Below, piece after piece: positions 11,399-25,400 of a DNA stretch of 64,000 nt. The position numbers and the translations under genes were made by a program. The stretch is from Sitta carolinensis. Its lineage: Eukaryota > Chordata > Aves > Passeriformes > Sittidae. Within the stretch, counting starts at the first letter, position 1, and the number at the start of each line of letters is the position of its first letter. A model generated the notes under the pieces. That model made no database searches. It saw nothing but the letters and a program-made list of their open reading frames with translations, and was not told where the DNA came from. Where the stretch lies: NCBI GenBank assembly GCA_032173965.1, contig CM063284.1:129541625-129605624 (forward strand), read 5' to 3'.

Positions 11399-14300
11399 CT
11401 TGCCACCAGTTTTTTAGTTTAATAAATACCAAAATGCAAGTGAATAATTCTGACTTGCTTGCTCTTGTTGACTCATACTCATTTCAATAATAAAGTATGT
11501 CTGGAAAAAAAACTATTTACTAATTAAAATTATGTACTATGTTAATAATAACAGTGTCTATTTAATTAATGTGTTTATTAACAGAGTTATCTGAAAACAA
11601 AAGGCAGATTAGATTGCTTCTGGCACTAGCCTGAGGGGAATGGCAAAACAGCCTGGCTCCACTGCCTACCTTCATCAATCAGAGACCTGGAAAGCAGAGC
11701 GGGCTGCGACAGTGCTACTGCCACTGAAGAAAGGAGAGACAATACTGCAGAAAGAGTAGCAGACCTGCTATCCAAAATTTCTTTTCCTTACTATCTGAAC
11801 ACTAAGTTCAAATAAATACTTTGCTTTTTTCTGAAGATTTACATGGAGATGTGTAGTAATTGTCTACCAAAAGTCCCCTCTGCCCTGTCTTTCCAAGAAC
11901 AGAAGTAGATTGGCACGGCCCTTTGTCTTTGGCAATATTCATAATGTGCCCACACAGCTCAAGAACAATGAGTAGGCTTCAGGTGAAGCATCCTGACAGC
12001 CTAATCTTGGATTTCTACAGTGCAACCAACAAAAAACCGGAGCATCATTTTTTGATACTAATGAGTAAGAACATTCAGAATCACAGAGACAGTGAATCCA
12101 AGAAACAGATGTTTTCCAATTCCTTCCCTAGAATATGAATCAGTACTCAACAAACATTACTGAGATCATGGTCTGCATCAGAACAAATATGATTATTTGT
12201 TAAATTGACAGAGAGTATCAAACATCATAAACCAGTGTCAACAAAGAACGTCATCTGTCCATATTTGAGCAGTAGATCTTAAGATAAACCAGAAACAACA
12301 TGGATTAGTCAGGCTGGGGAAGCAACCCAAGGACTCAGGTTCCTACTACATTAATATGAGTTTGGGAGAAACAAGTCTGAAAGTTTGCATGATAGAAAAA
12401 AGAGGCAGTAACACTGAACAAAACCTTACTGTCTGACAAATCAATGAAAACAAGACACATAAAAACACTTGTACAGCAGCATGTTCCAGACATATTTTGC
12501 ATTTCACCTTTGAACTCAGTTTGCATAAAGAAAAGCACAGGAGCAGAAATACCTTACACAGGGGTAAACAAGGAACCAAACAAAAGAACTCGTCTTTGTT
12601 TATTAAAAAATAACACTTAAAAATATGAGGGCCTGTGCTGAATAAAGACCCTGCTAGCCCAGCATTCTGCCTCTGACGGCAGCTAAAGTTGTATTGCAGA
12701 AGAAAACAACAGGTAAATGCATAAATCATCAAGAGGCTGCTATGCTTTCACCAATACTGACAAAATGTATGAGAGAAGGTTATACTGGCCTGCAGGTATT
12801 AGCCTGAGGAAATAATGTTTTACTGTTTTTCTAATTATGTTGACAATTTTTTCTCTAACAAACAACTGATTTTTAATTAAGATATCTGAAACTTGGTAAT
12901 AGAGACTTGTGCATCAGCAAAAGATGTTTCCCAAAAGCTGCCTCTTGTTCCTGAGAAAACACAGAGCTAGGAATAAGAGGTGGTCTAGTTCCTGCATTAA
13001 GTTAGGGAGCTGCAGACCCAAAGAAGTGAAATAGCACAAAGAGGGAAATGGTTGCAGAAGGAGAAAACACTTGAAATTATTAAATCTAAATAATGCCAAA
13101 TCTGCTAGGAGCTAAACTTCTCTGCTAAAATAATGTTGTTTGACATTCAAAGTCTATAGTGATTGCCTTTCAATACATACAAGAAGACTCGATAGCATGA
13201 GTGAACAGGAAAATGGAACATTATATAAAAAGTTTAAAGGGTGCAAAAAAAAAATCTAAAGTTATAAACAAACAGGAAGAAAAGAAGTAGTAACATGAAT
13301 ATATAGGCAGCTCATCAGCTACATACAGGCTTAATCAACCGCAGTGCACAGATGAACCTCTGGACCTGTATGGATCACTCTGCAATTAGTATACCATATA
13401 AATTAACATCAGTTAACAAAAACAAAAGTTGACTGAACATTCTGTTGGTATTTTACGTATATCTAGAACACACTCATTGATGAAATTCCAACCCAGAAAT
13501 ATGGCCTTACGTTACTAATGGCTAAAGCATTCCCTAAATATGATGGAAGAAATTCTATCCCAATTAGTGTTCCTGAAGTTTCCACAGACTTATGCATACC
13601 CTGTTTTTTCTACACAGTAATGACGGGCGATTCTTCACTGCTGCTGAACACTGCTGGAGTTACAATCTGTTGTTCAATAAACCAGTACAGAGAATTTACT
13701 CAAGCTGATTTAAGTCAGGAGGAGTCTGTTGCTTATCCTCTGGAGGAATATTGTAAAACATTGTCAACTGGATATTTCAGAGCTTTCTTATCTGCAGAAT
13801 TTGTAATTTATAAGATGTCATCATCTTTAGTATGTTATTCTGGAAACTTACTTAGAGGTAATGAGCAGGAAATTTGGCATTACTTTCAACATAATTCTCT
13901 GTAATTATTTCTAAATCATAGTACAAAAATATTTTTCCACTCCATGATTTATGCAGCTTGTGCTCTTGTACACTCTGATGACTCAAAATTTCAACAGGCC
14001 CTCATGACATTATTTTCAACTTTCTATGTGCAGCTGGAGCTGGTCGGCCATATATTTCAGAACTATCTACAGCAGCATATTAAGAACTATTAAGTCAAAC
14101 CATGTGTGAAATCAGCATATACAAATTAAGTTTTTTAATGTGTACGCCAAGTACCATACTTCAGGACTGAAGCAGAATTAGTTTGCTATAACTGAAGATG
14201 AGCTGTCTTCCATGTCTTACTCCAATGACAAGTACTTCTTGAACTTTAATCACAAGTAACTTCTTATTTTTGGTCTTTTAGCCTTTCATTAAGTAGAAGT

Positions 14301-15761
14301 CTTTGTTTCTCATTGACCAATAATTTGAAGCAAATAGAACTGTACTTCTTTTTACTGTTGTATAGCACCTCATATAGCACCATTCTGCTGTTTATTAAGA
14401 ATTTATGGGTGTTCTGGAAATTGTTTTGCTTTACCATTCCTGAGTGATGAAGTCCAAACATGTCCTAAGTAGCAGAATAGGTTTTTCAACTTTCAGAGCT
14501 CTTAAAGTTTGTCAGTGAGAGGTCCTGCTGGAGTACAGGAAGAGACAAGACTACCTCAGGAGACCAGGAGATTGTCCAAAGAACATGTCAAAGGCAATGA
14601 CTCGTAATTAAGCATTTGAGATCAGGATGCTATCTGAGCACAAAAATAGTGGGGAAAGAAATAAAATAACAGGATAAGGCCTTGCTCTGGTATGTCAATT
14701 GTCCGCATATAAGATAAAGTGCTTAGATGTAAATGGAGTTAGGTGAAGGAAGGAATAAAATGTAATTGTATGTCTCAGAAAATGTAAACATAAACATAAA
14801 ATGCCATGTAAACAACATGCAGACAGTAGAAACTACATAACTGAAGGAGAATTTGGGGAAAAAATCTCCCTCAAAAAATCCATCCAGAGATGGCTTGTAC
14901 TGCACCCTGATAATACTCAGTGTGATGCAGTTGAGAGAGGAGTTATAGACGTGCAATTCAGTGGTAGTTGTGTGTAATGAATAAGATCCAAGAAGCATAA
15001 ACTTGGATCATCCTACAGTGTGGGAAACTACAGGATTGCACAGTAGTAATAGTGATGTCATTATTTACTAGGTTATTTACCTGATTTATTAGATTATTAA
15101 TAGTGAGTAGATTCGACAATAAACATTGAAGGCCTCTCAGGCCTGCAGTTGAGAAATTAAGACCTCCAGGTAACAGCTGCCCTCTCACCCTTGCATCCTC
15201 TGAAAGAGATTCTCCATTCAGACATATTAGTCTGCCAAGTCCTTACGGGCTGCAAACGTTTGGGTCAAGTTTTAACACTGATTTCACAAACTTGCCTTAA
15301 GAAAAGCTGGCAACGTATAGTTTTAGCTTAAGTTGGTGCAAACCACTAATTAGATCCTCATTATTTTAAGACTATTTTGCTTTACATGAATTAAAATTTT
15401 TTCATTGAAGTGATCTGAATTATCTACTTTCAAGAGAAAAACCAAGATTAAGAGTTTAAAACCAAATTCTAACTAAAACAGTTTCTATTCACATGCTCAC
15501 ATAAGCCTATAAAACTCTTTTTATAAATGTGTGGTAGTAGCATTCACCTTCTCCCTGGCTCACACATGGGGACAACCAACCTTTCATGACCCAAGGTGGG
15601 AATGGGAAGAGGCAGAAGCCCTTGGTCCACAGACAGGGTCCCCAGTCAACAGGGCAGAGACATTTCTGCACCATGACCTCCATCCAAGGTGACTTCCCTG
15701 GACTGAGTGCCCCTCACCACTCTCTCCCTCTAGAAGTGACTATATAATGCCCCCCAATGTT
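11399..15761. other. Intergenic DNA, no gene recognised
   Basis: AT-rich DNA. The longest ATG-initiated frame is 13518-13904 (+, 128 codons). It has no recognisable domain, intron signal or CpG promoter, so it is not called as a gene. DNA from about 15540 to 15760 is more GC-balanced and leads into the CR1 element. Confidence 0.5.
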
Positions 15762-16272
15762 TGGCACTGGTGAGACCACACCTCGAGTGCTGTGTTCAGT
15801 TCTGGGCCCCTCAGTTCAGGAAGGACATCGAGGGGCTGGAGCGAGTCCAGAGAGGGGAAATGGAGCTGGTGAAGGGTCTGGAGCACAAGTGCTGTGAGGA
15901 ATGGCTGAGGGAGCTGGGGGTGTTTAGCCAGGAGCAAAGGAGGCTCAGGGAGACCTCACCGCTCTGGACAGCTCCCTGAAAGGACGCTGTAGCCAGTCAA
16001 GGGTCGGCCTCTTCTACCGGGTAACAAATGATAGGTCAAGAAGACATAGTCTTAAGCAGCGCGAGAGGAGGTTTAGGTTGGACATAAGGAGGAATTTCTC
16101 CACAGAAGGGGTGATTAGACACTGGAACGGGTTGCCCGGGGAGGTGTGGAGCAGCGGTCCCTGGAAGTGTTTAAGGAAAGACCAGACGCGGCACTCAGAG
16201 CCATGTTCCAGCTGACACGGTGGTGCTCGGTCAGAGACAGGACTCGATGATCTCAGCGCTCCTTTCCGACCG
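15762..16272 (+). mobile_element. CR1 LINE 3' end (+)
   Basis: Translation gives the C-terminal part of the CR1 reverse-transcriptase protein in pieces: [15 protein letters not shown], then [19 protein letters not shown], then RFRLDIRRNFSTEGVIRHWN. It ends with the usual CR1 tail about GATCTCAGCGCTCCTTTCCG (16247-16266). Frames are broken, so it is dead. It stops where the CIBAR1 CpG island begins. Confidence 0.9.
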
Positions 16273-16370
16273 CACTGACCCCGGTTTTCCGGGGCCGCGC
16301 TCCCCCCGCGGCCCTCCCGGCCGCGGAGCAGCCGCAGCCCGGGCGCAGGCCGGGGGCGGGGCCGGGCCCG

Positions 16371-16384
16371 GTGTCCATGGAAAC
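16371..16384 (+). promoter_or_regulatory. CIBAR1: RFX X-box-like motif
   Basis: GTGTCCATGGAAAC fits the RFX X-box form GTNNCC-AT-GGNAAC, differing from the common GTTGCCATGGAAAC at two bases. It lies 63 bp upstream of the CIBAR1 start codon. RFX factors drive many ciliary genes, which agrees with the role of CIBAR1. Binding is inferred. Confidence 0.65.
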
Positions 16385-16446
16385 CCGCGCACGCGGAGCG
16401 CCGCCCTCCTTCCCGCTTCCCGCCGGCCGCCGCCGCAGTCGCCACC

Positions 16447-16478
16447 ATGATGCTGCTGGGCCGCGGGCTGGACGCCAG
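16447..16478 (+). CDS. CIBAR1: CIBAR1 coding exon 1
   Basis: It encodes MMLLGRGLDA plus two bases of an Arg codon, then donor GTACGG. The first residues differ from the mammalian N-terminus, as is usual in this poorly conserved leader. Confidence 0.88.
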
Positions 16479-19400
16479 GTACGGGGGCGCGGGGGGCCGG
16501 GGCAGCCCCGGCCGGCTGCGGGGGAGGAGGCCCCGCCTCGGGCAGCGTGCCCGGCCGGGGCGCGGGGGTCGGGGAGCGATGTGGGCCCGGTCCTTCCCAG
16601 CGCATCTGCCTCCCTAGGAGATGGGGCCGCCTCTGCCTTCCTCCGGCAAAGGCCGCAAAACTTTTCCAGGCCTAGTGTGCTATGCAGAGATGGAGTAAAG
16701 ATGTGCTGCCGACATTTATTTGGACCTCTCGCGAATAATTCTGTGGAGAGTTCTAAGCGGTCGCAGTAATAAGGGGGGGAATAAAAACTTTTACACCCCC
16801 ATATAACAAAACGTAGTGTTTCACGTCCCAGAATTAAGTATTAGTTGCACGGGTGTACTGTAAGATCTGACTTGTAAAACGGGTTATTATATCTTCCTTC
16901 TGGAGGGAAACACTTTCTAACATGAAGATATTTTTAAGAAAATAGGAAATATGTATCTTTTACTGAAGATCTTATCAGGTAGTATAATTTTGAAAAACAG
17001 CTTTATTAGTACTTAATGAAATTTTTGCTTGCCTACTCACCTGGTGAAACCGTCCCTATTGAAGTGGTTCTGTGCTCCAGCATGTCCTGGAGGACTGATT
17101 AACTTCCTTGGGTTTTTTTTTTTAACCTTAACGGAATCTCTTTTAAACAGTCTTCCAGACAGTTACCATGAAGCAACCCAAATGGGTTTTTGCCTAAGGC
17201 AGAACTTTGGCGTGAAATACTTTTCCTGAAGTAAAGGTGTTCTTGATTTGAATTGATTGCATTGTTGTTTAGTCTCAAACTACCAAATTTCTTCCAGTTT
17301 TTCTGATCATCATGTATCCTGATACACAGTATTTAAATATTGGTCAGCAGTGTTGGGATAGCTTAAGGACATGAAGGAAGTTTTTGTTTCTGTCCCTTGC
17401 CAAGATAGTGGTAGGAGTGAATTCTCTTGCAGAAAATTTAGCACTGCACATCAATAAGCTTGTGTTAGACTGTAGAGACTTCTCAGGACCCAGTATCTGG
17501 CAGATACTGTTAGCTGAATTGTCTACAGCTGACTCAGCAGATCAACAACTGGCATGAGTTCACATGACCATCAAATAATATGGGAACATGAAAGCAAAAT
17601 GCAAAGTTAAATACATGAGTTACTGGAATGACTTATCTAAATCATTAATAATGAAACATACAGGCATTGGATCAAATAAATTAATTAGATTTGTGTAGTT
17701 TAAAAGGAAGTAATTTATTAGTGTGATGAATGTCCCTTCAGTGGCATTAGGGTTTTCACCTGTGTCCATTCATTTTTCTTTAATTCTCGGTGGTATTTAT
17801 CCTCTGTAGTGCAGTTTGGTAACTGCTTGCAATTTAAAGAACATTTAATACCTTTACCAGTTTGTCCTCTACTGCTTAATTTTTCCAGCCATTGCCTTGC
17901 CTGTTTAGATCGCAGGCTGTTGCAGGATGGGGTGGTCTTGCAGAAGTCTTGTTTGAGGTGTTACCACTGCACTAGTAACTAATACCATTAGTGAGCTTTT
18001 GCTTAAATGCAGGAGGAAAACTTCCAAGCAGATTTTTTTATTTAAAAATCTGCTTTTTTGTTTGTTATTCGTTCATAAATAAGTGCATATTATATCAGTT
18101 TAAAAATTCTCTTTTTCAGAATAAATTTCTGCTTTGCGCTGAAATGAGATATCCAAATTATTAATAGTACAATTATATAGTTTTTCTTATGTATGTGTTT
18201 TAAACATTTATACCCTTCTTATTTTTCACTTATTTTTCTCTGGTATCCAGGGACAATCAGACTAGACAAATGCAAGATGCTGTTTCAAATGTGGAAAAAC
18301 ATTTTGGTGAATTGTGCCAAATATTTGCTGGATACGTACGTAAAACTGCCAGACTACGAGACAAAGCAGATCTTCTAGTAAATGAAATATATGCATATGC
18401 AGCTACAGAGACACCAAACTTAAAAGTTGGACTGAAAAACTTTGCAGATGAATTTTCCAGACTTCAGGATTATCGCCAGGCAGAGGTACAAAATTAAAGC
18501 TGTACATGTTGTGTTTGCCATCTGAACTTTTCAGTTACTTATCTGTGATTAAAAGGGAAATCATATACTCTGCAAATGGAAGAGAAACAGGAGAAAACAC
18601 GTCTAAATATATTAATGTCTGAGCAGAGTAGGCTGCCAAAGCATTCATCATATTTACCCTCCTAAACACTTGAGGGAAAACTGCCTAAAATTGGTCCTGT
18701 TGAAGTCAGCAAAACTATCCCTATGAACACTTAAAGTATTTGAGAAAGAGCAAGGTTTTTTTAATTTGTCTTAGACTATTGATTATGATTTATGGTTAAT
18801 AAAGTGTTCTTTTTGAGTGATGTGACTTGCGTTGTCTAGCAGCAGCTGAGGTAAAATCAGTCATTTTCCTTTTGCTGAGCATTATTAGAAATAGTATTGA
18901 AGAGGTACTGTCAGGGACCACTGTAGATTTCGTAAGTCTGTAGTTCTACATTAAAAGTACAAACTTGATTTGGACCATATGTGACTACATAGTCACATTT
19001 CTGCTAGATGAGTGAGAGTGTAAAGAAAGGTGTTTTGCCAGTTACACGTTTATGTGTGGTGCCAGTCAAACTGTAACTTATGATGAAGAATTCCAAATAC
19101 TGACATAAAATTCATTTACATGTACTCAAACTAGTTTTTGGAGTATGTATTTATTCATTTAGTAGAACACAAAAAAAATCCCATTTATCGTTTTGAACAG
19201 CTAAGACCCACTATAATTCAGAAAAGAGACTGAAGTAGTTGACATTTATGTCTTCAGATAGGACTTTTTATTTTAGAGAGCATTGCAAGTCATCTCTTCA
19301 TAATAACAAAGTGGAAAAAGAAAACCTTTTAAAAGTAGTTAATATGGGAAGCAGAGAGTGTGAAATACAAGGAATATGTGTAGATCTTTAACAATCTATT

Positions 19401-22400
19401 TAGGGAGAGCTTTTTATGAAGTAATAGGAAGCCTTAGGGCGTGTGTGATTTTTATTTTTCCATAAGCTCTTATACATCTGGCTCCAGCTCAGCCACATGT
19501 AGGCCTGTATGCTTCAATTGATTTAATAGCAAAATATCCTTTGCTATTAAATTCATATTGTGGCCAAAGGTGAATGTAAACTCAGACTGCGTGATCTCTC
19601 TGTTTTCATCATCAAACTATGAACCTGTAATTTTGAGGTATATATGTAACAACTTGAGTTTTGCTTTTGTTGATTTTAAATATATTTTTAAAAACTGGCA
19701 TTTCGCTTACATCTTCCTGCCATGCCTGTCTGTAAACCAACGCTGCCCTGTGAAAAAAAAAAAGGCAGAAGCAGCAAAGGAAAAAGAAGCTTCTGATCTT
19801 TAAATCAAGTTCTCCTTTGCTTCTGAAAACAAAATATCTCAGCTTTGTTTCTTCTGGGCATCAAGTCACTTAACAGTTTTCCTGTATGCTGACAAAGTGG
19901 GCAAGAGAAAATTAGCTTATAAGGATTATCAATTTCTGGTCTTTAGCTGCAGTGCTAGATATATAGTGAGGTGTGAAGTACCACAACATGTGGCAGGGTA
20001 AGTAAGATGAGCAGGTTATTTGGTACATCTATAACATGTGTGTTGTTTAGAGCCTTACTGCCCTATTCCTTTCTATTCTATTGGCAGTAAAAATGAAATT
20101 GTTTGACAGTGCACTGCGAGATGGTATCAAGGATAAATGTTTGCTCAGCTGGCATAGATTTTGGTTGACTGGTGACTACCAGTATAGAGGGAGCTTTCCA
20201 GCAGAGGTATGCACCTTGTCCTAATCTGGATGTAACAGCAATGGGCCATGGGACTCACTCATGGTCCAGAGTCCTTGGCAGATTATGCTGGGGCCACTCA
20301 GACAGTCTGGTCAGATTTGACAAGCAGGTCTTATCCTACTGCCTATCTGTCCATATGCAGCTGTTTTTCTGACTAGGAGAACTGAGAGCATTTATGTATT
20401 TTACATACCCTATTATTGGTATTTTTAGGACGCTCAGTACCAGTGATGCTGTTTCCATTATTTTTAAGAAGTGTTCCATTTTGTACAGTATATTTGATAG
20501 CAAAGATTGCTTAGTCCGTAACCTATCAGTAGGTGTAGAGAAAATACACTGATCTTTAGATAGAAATCTATAGAACTCCAAGATGCAATGTTGGATGTAT
20601 TTAGTACTCAGTTTGACGTATTCAGAATTTTCCATGTTTCATTAATCCTGATCTAGTTAAGAAAAAAGGAATTCCACTAGAAATCAGCTTGAGCTCTTCA
20701 GAAAACAAATTCCTTCTTGGTTAATGTACTTTACTGTGGTTTTTACAAAATTTTTAAAAACTCTTATCCTAATATTTTCAGCAAATATGGATTTAATTCA
20801 TAATATTTGAATATTATACTATTGAAGTATAATATTGAATATAATACTATTGAAGTAATTTTGTTTCCCATTTCTGCACACCATGGATATGGATGATTTT
20901 AGCAACCTTGTAATTTCTTTTTGTAGGTTGACAGGCTGGAAGCCAAGGTTGTTGAACCTCTGAAATGTTATGGGACCATAGTGAAACTTAAAAGGGTAGG
21001 TTAAACATGTGTTTTCTCACAAGGTAATGGATATTTCCAATATATTGGACAATATATTACATTTCAGTTTCCTGGCCACTCAGTTGGAAACTTTTTGTTT
21101 ACAAGGAAAATGGTTTTGATTTTTCATATTTCAATAATCAGTTTAACTTAATTATGTAGTTAGACATCTGAACTGAAGCACTATATATGTTGGAGGAAAG
21201 AGCTTTGATGTGAACAAAAGGATATTCAGGCTCTTTGACCACAATCAAATGCTCAGAAAAGGCATTGATATGAAACTTCCTGGATAGAGTAAATTCAGGA
21301 CTTTTTATTTACAAGTAATATCATTTATTATTGTTTAATTTTTATGATGGTGATGATACTATTGTAGTTATTACTACTACTTCTTTGGCTCTTAGTCATC
21401 AATATGCTGTCTTTAACAGCTTTTCTAACTCAGAATTAAGTTCTACAAAAATCAAGTTCATAATGTAGAAAACGCATTTGAACATAAGTAGATAGCAGCC
21501 TAAATCCCTCTCTGTTAAGTCATCACGATGACCTGAAGATACAGAAAAATCTGAGGTCTCTTCATTCACTATATTTTTGAAACAATGTTTATAGGGGTTT
21601 GAAATATCCCCTTAAAATATCTGCAAGTTTCTTTCCTCCAGGAAGGATAAGCTTGGGCAAGTAATTTTTAATAAGCAGATACCAAAAGTATATTTTTGTA
21701 ATACTTGTATCTTATACAGAGAATGCCTTAATCCTGCAAACTCAAATCCGTAATTGATGTGTATGTCCATACCATAATCTGTATAAATCAAAGCTTAAAT
21801 TATTATTATCTGATGGTATTTTACAAAAATACCAAAACAAAAATCTTACAGTGTGTTCATCATGATTAATTTGAGTAGATTGTGGCACTGCATCTCAAGT
21901 AAGCAATTTTCCTATGGTTTTGTTGTGTTTTTATTCCATATGGTGAAGAATCAAGTAGTGTTTGGAACTTACTGCACAGTTATCTCACTTGGTGGTTAGA
22001 GCAATTGTGAAGGAAATGCGTCCTGCACTTGAGTAGCACTGCCCACAGTAGTCCTTAGCAGAGCTGTAGACTAAAACCTGGTATCTTAATGGTCACTCTG
22101 AAACGCAATGTGTGAGATCTAGAACTGGGTACTTTGAAGGGTATAAATGTTGAGGGTGGAAGACAAGTTTCATGTGTTTGTGGCAGTGGAGTTGCTGAAG
22201 AGACACAAAACATTACAGCAGTGCTTGGGGCTTCCAGAGCGTGGAAGAGACTGTCTTGAGGTGCACTGCCACTGATAGCCAGTAGTGCTGAGGACAGAAG
22301 CAACTGAAACCAAGTCATTGCTTGCAACAGTGAATTGAATTTCCCATGGTCTTTGCCTTTCAGAATGTCAGAAAGTGTTGCATAATGTTTATTTTAGCTG

Positions 22401-25400
22401 CAGTGAGGAGTACAAGAGCATTTTAAAACTGTAGATGGGATCAACTCTTTTACCAGTTTACCTTTGAACTAAGATAGAGTTCACTAAAGATGTAGGCCAT
22501 TAAATGTAGGCCATTATTTTTTTCCCATTGCACATTGACCATAAACCTTGGTTAAAACTTCAACTAAGTGGTCTTCAGTTATCATCTCTAATCACTGGAC
22601 ATATTTAGTGACAAAGGAAATTTTGTCCCTTACGAAGCTGCTTTAGATGTAACTGCATTAGCCGACTAAGTAAAATAAAGCAGAGTATGTCATTATAGCT
22701 ACTTTCTATAAAGGGGATGTTCTCACTGCTGCTTACTTACTGTATCTGTTCCAGGAAGTACACAGCAGTATTTCTGTGCTTTATCTAAAAACAACTGTTG
22801 CTTTTTCTATAGTGTAAGACATCAATGTCCTTTGCTATTAAATGCTTTAAAGAGGCCCAGATCAATCAGAGTAGTTTTGTCCTTTATCTGCTAATGCAGT
22901 AAAATTGTTTCATTCACTTGTTCTGGTTTACAATGCTGAATAGCTTCAGTGGAAGCTAAACCAATATTCTTGTCCTTTAACACAGCTTTAATGTAGGCTA
23001 TGAGGATTTCTTTCTGTTTCATTGTTCTGTTTATCAGTCTTCACTTTTCTGCTTTTTGGCAACTCTGTTCCTGGTTCCTTTTCTTCATGTAAAACAGGAC
23101 ATCATAAAACCAAGGTGACCCACGTGCAGAAGAAAGGATTGATTTGCTTTAATAACTTCAGTGACTAAAGCAGGTAACAGTACAGTGATGAGGCTCTGCC
23201 AGCTCATTGTCTGGTAGATGAACTGTAGCTGTACTTCTGTATGATTTGAAAATAGATGGGTGACCAGAGTTCTGAGCTGTGACTTGAATTCACAGTTAAA
23301 ACCTAGAGACTATGAGTAATTTTATAATCTTTGTACATTTTATCTCATTGCCTACCTATCCATTCCACTTTTTCTTGAGTGTAACTAAAGCATATTTTCC
23401 AAACACATGGCAAAGCTTGGTGTAAAGACACTGGAGGTGAATGCAGGACTTTTGGTGGTAGTGATTGTGGTGTCTTGTTTTAAATGAAAGATTTCACCTA
23501 ATCTTTGGTTCTTGTTGTATGCTCCACTGAGATGAAAGAGCTCCGTAATGCTCTGGGTTTTTTTCTAAATGAAGGTATTTAAATGCTAGTAAAACAAACT
23601 TATAATATTTTTTTTTTCTGTTGGGTAATGTACATCTTGATTCTTTCACCATAAATTGCATTTTCTCGAGCTTTTTAATATTTTTATTAGGTTTTTTCTG
23701 CACCCTTTTCTTGGACAAAATATTTATGTAACTGGGCCCTACTTTTGTACATCCAAAACTTGTACACAGCTTCACCACTATGGCCAGAGTAGCACTAATT
23801 CTTTGTCATACATCAGCTAGAAGAGAAATATGTTTCATGGTGGCTGTTGCTACAGAAAACAGAGGTAGGGAAGGAACAGTTAAGTCCCTGTAGGTATTTC
23901 CAAAGTCACTACGTGCTAGAAAGAAAATACTGAATTTAATAATGGTAACTCTAGAACTTGGCATCCTCAAGTAAACTTTGCATGAAAGTCAGAACCCATT
24001 CAAGCTACAGTGTTAAAATCTGATTGACTGTTTTAAATGGGCATAGAAAGTCATTGCTGTTAACAGGGCTCAGTCATTAAATAGGACTAAACATTAGATA
24101 GAAAGATCTATCTAAGAAAAGCTTTGCTGTTTCAAAAATAAATACGTTCTTTTCTCTTTCTCTACCTCAAAAAATTAAAGCTGGAAAAAAGAATTAAAAA
24201 ATTCTATTATTGCTTTTCTTGTAGCCACATGATTTGCATAAAAGCAAAATGTTTTTCAGTAGTCTTTGACCTTAGAGGTGGTGTAAATTCCCTTCTGAAA
24301 GAACAGCAGTAAAATCAGCTTTGATGGGCTGAAGATGAAGTAGTTTTTACTATCAGAAACCAGGTCTGTGTCCCTAGAGATGAAGCAAAATTAGTTATAT
24401 ACAAGGATGTACAGACAGTAAGGATAGAAACAAGGAAGAAACTGCATGTTTTGACCCCAACCTCATGTGCAGCCTTGTTATTGAAGAATCACACAGCACT
24501 GTAAAACTTGGCAGTCGTATGCTTGTCACTGAGTACACAAAATCTGTTCACAGAATCACAAAACTTGCTGGAAGACACATTCATAGTTGCATATCCTTCT
24601 GCATGATGGAGACATACAAGCATTAAAATTGTGAAATGCGAGGAAGGAGCACAGACAACTTCCCAATATAATAGTTTCTAATAGCTCTAACTCCATTCTG
24701 GAGTAGTAAATAAATGGGAAGTGGTATTTTTAGAGTAAAAGGTCATTTGAAATGCATGCCCAATCCTGCCTCAAATTTTGTTAGGCTTTAGACTGTATTT
24801 CTGCTTGTTCTAAACTACTGCTCCTTTAAACTGGAACCATCAAAATTAATTACTTTTTCCATAACAGCATCAGTGAGTGATGAATACTTGACAGATAATC
24901 TTAAATTCCATGAATGTAAAACTGTTTGCAAAACACAATTTTATAGCATGAACAAAAATTTGAGAAAACTGGTAAATAAACGTTCTTAAATTGTCACAGA
25001 TCTTCCTAGAAGTACATACTACTTCTCCTTTGGAAACGGAGCAAAAACGGTTATCAACAGTTCTGCCTTTTCTAGATCAGTTAAGTTTTCTCTTTTCCAG
25101 CTACATCATTACTTGGATGTATTTTGTTTCAGATGCTTTTAAACACTTTGCTAAATGCACACATAAAAAAATGCAGCTTAACTTTTTCAGCCATAGAATT
25201 CCTATGGTACCATGTAGCACAGAAATTTTTACATTGAAAAAGACCTCTGTGATCATTGAGTCCAACCATTAGCCCAGCACCACCTTGTTCACCAATAAAC
25301 TATGACCCCAAGTGCCATATCGACACCTTTTCTGAACACTTCCAGAATGGTGATTCCATCAGTTCCCTGGGCAGCCTATTTCAATGCCTGACCACCCCTC

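Larger units (their letters stand above)
16260..16620 (+). promoter_or_regulatory. CIBAR1: CIBAR1 CpG-island promoter
   Basis: A strongly GC- and CpG-rich block surrounds the first coding exon. It contains a GC box GGGGCGGGGC at 16353-16362 and the X-box-like site at 16371-16384. There is no clear TATA box, as expected of a housekeeping-type dispersed start. Confidence 0.85.

Noticed and set aside
16014..16769. Open frames of 76-144 codons around the CIBAR1 promoter
   Set aside because: They are explained by the CR1 remnant and the CpG island. The real start is the ATG at 16447 that splices to exon 2.
24541..24620. ACAGAATCACAAAACTTGCT, similar to a CR1 terminus
   Set aside because: Only the short terminal motif matches and the following sequence does not continue as CR1.
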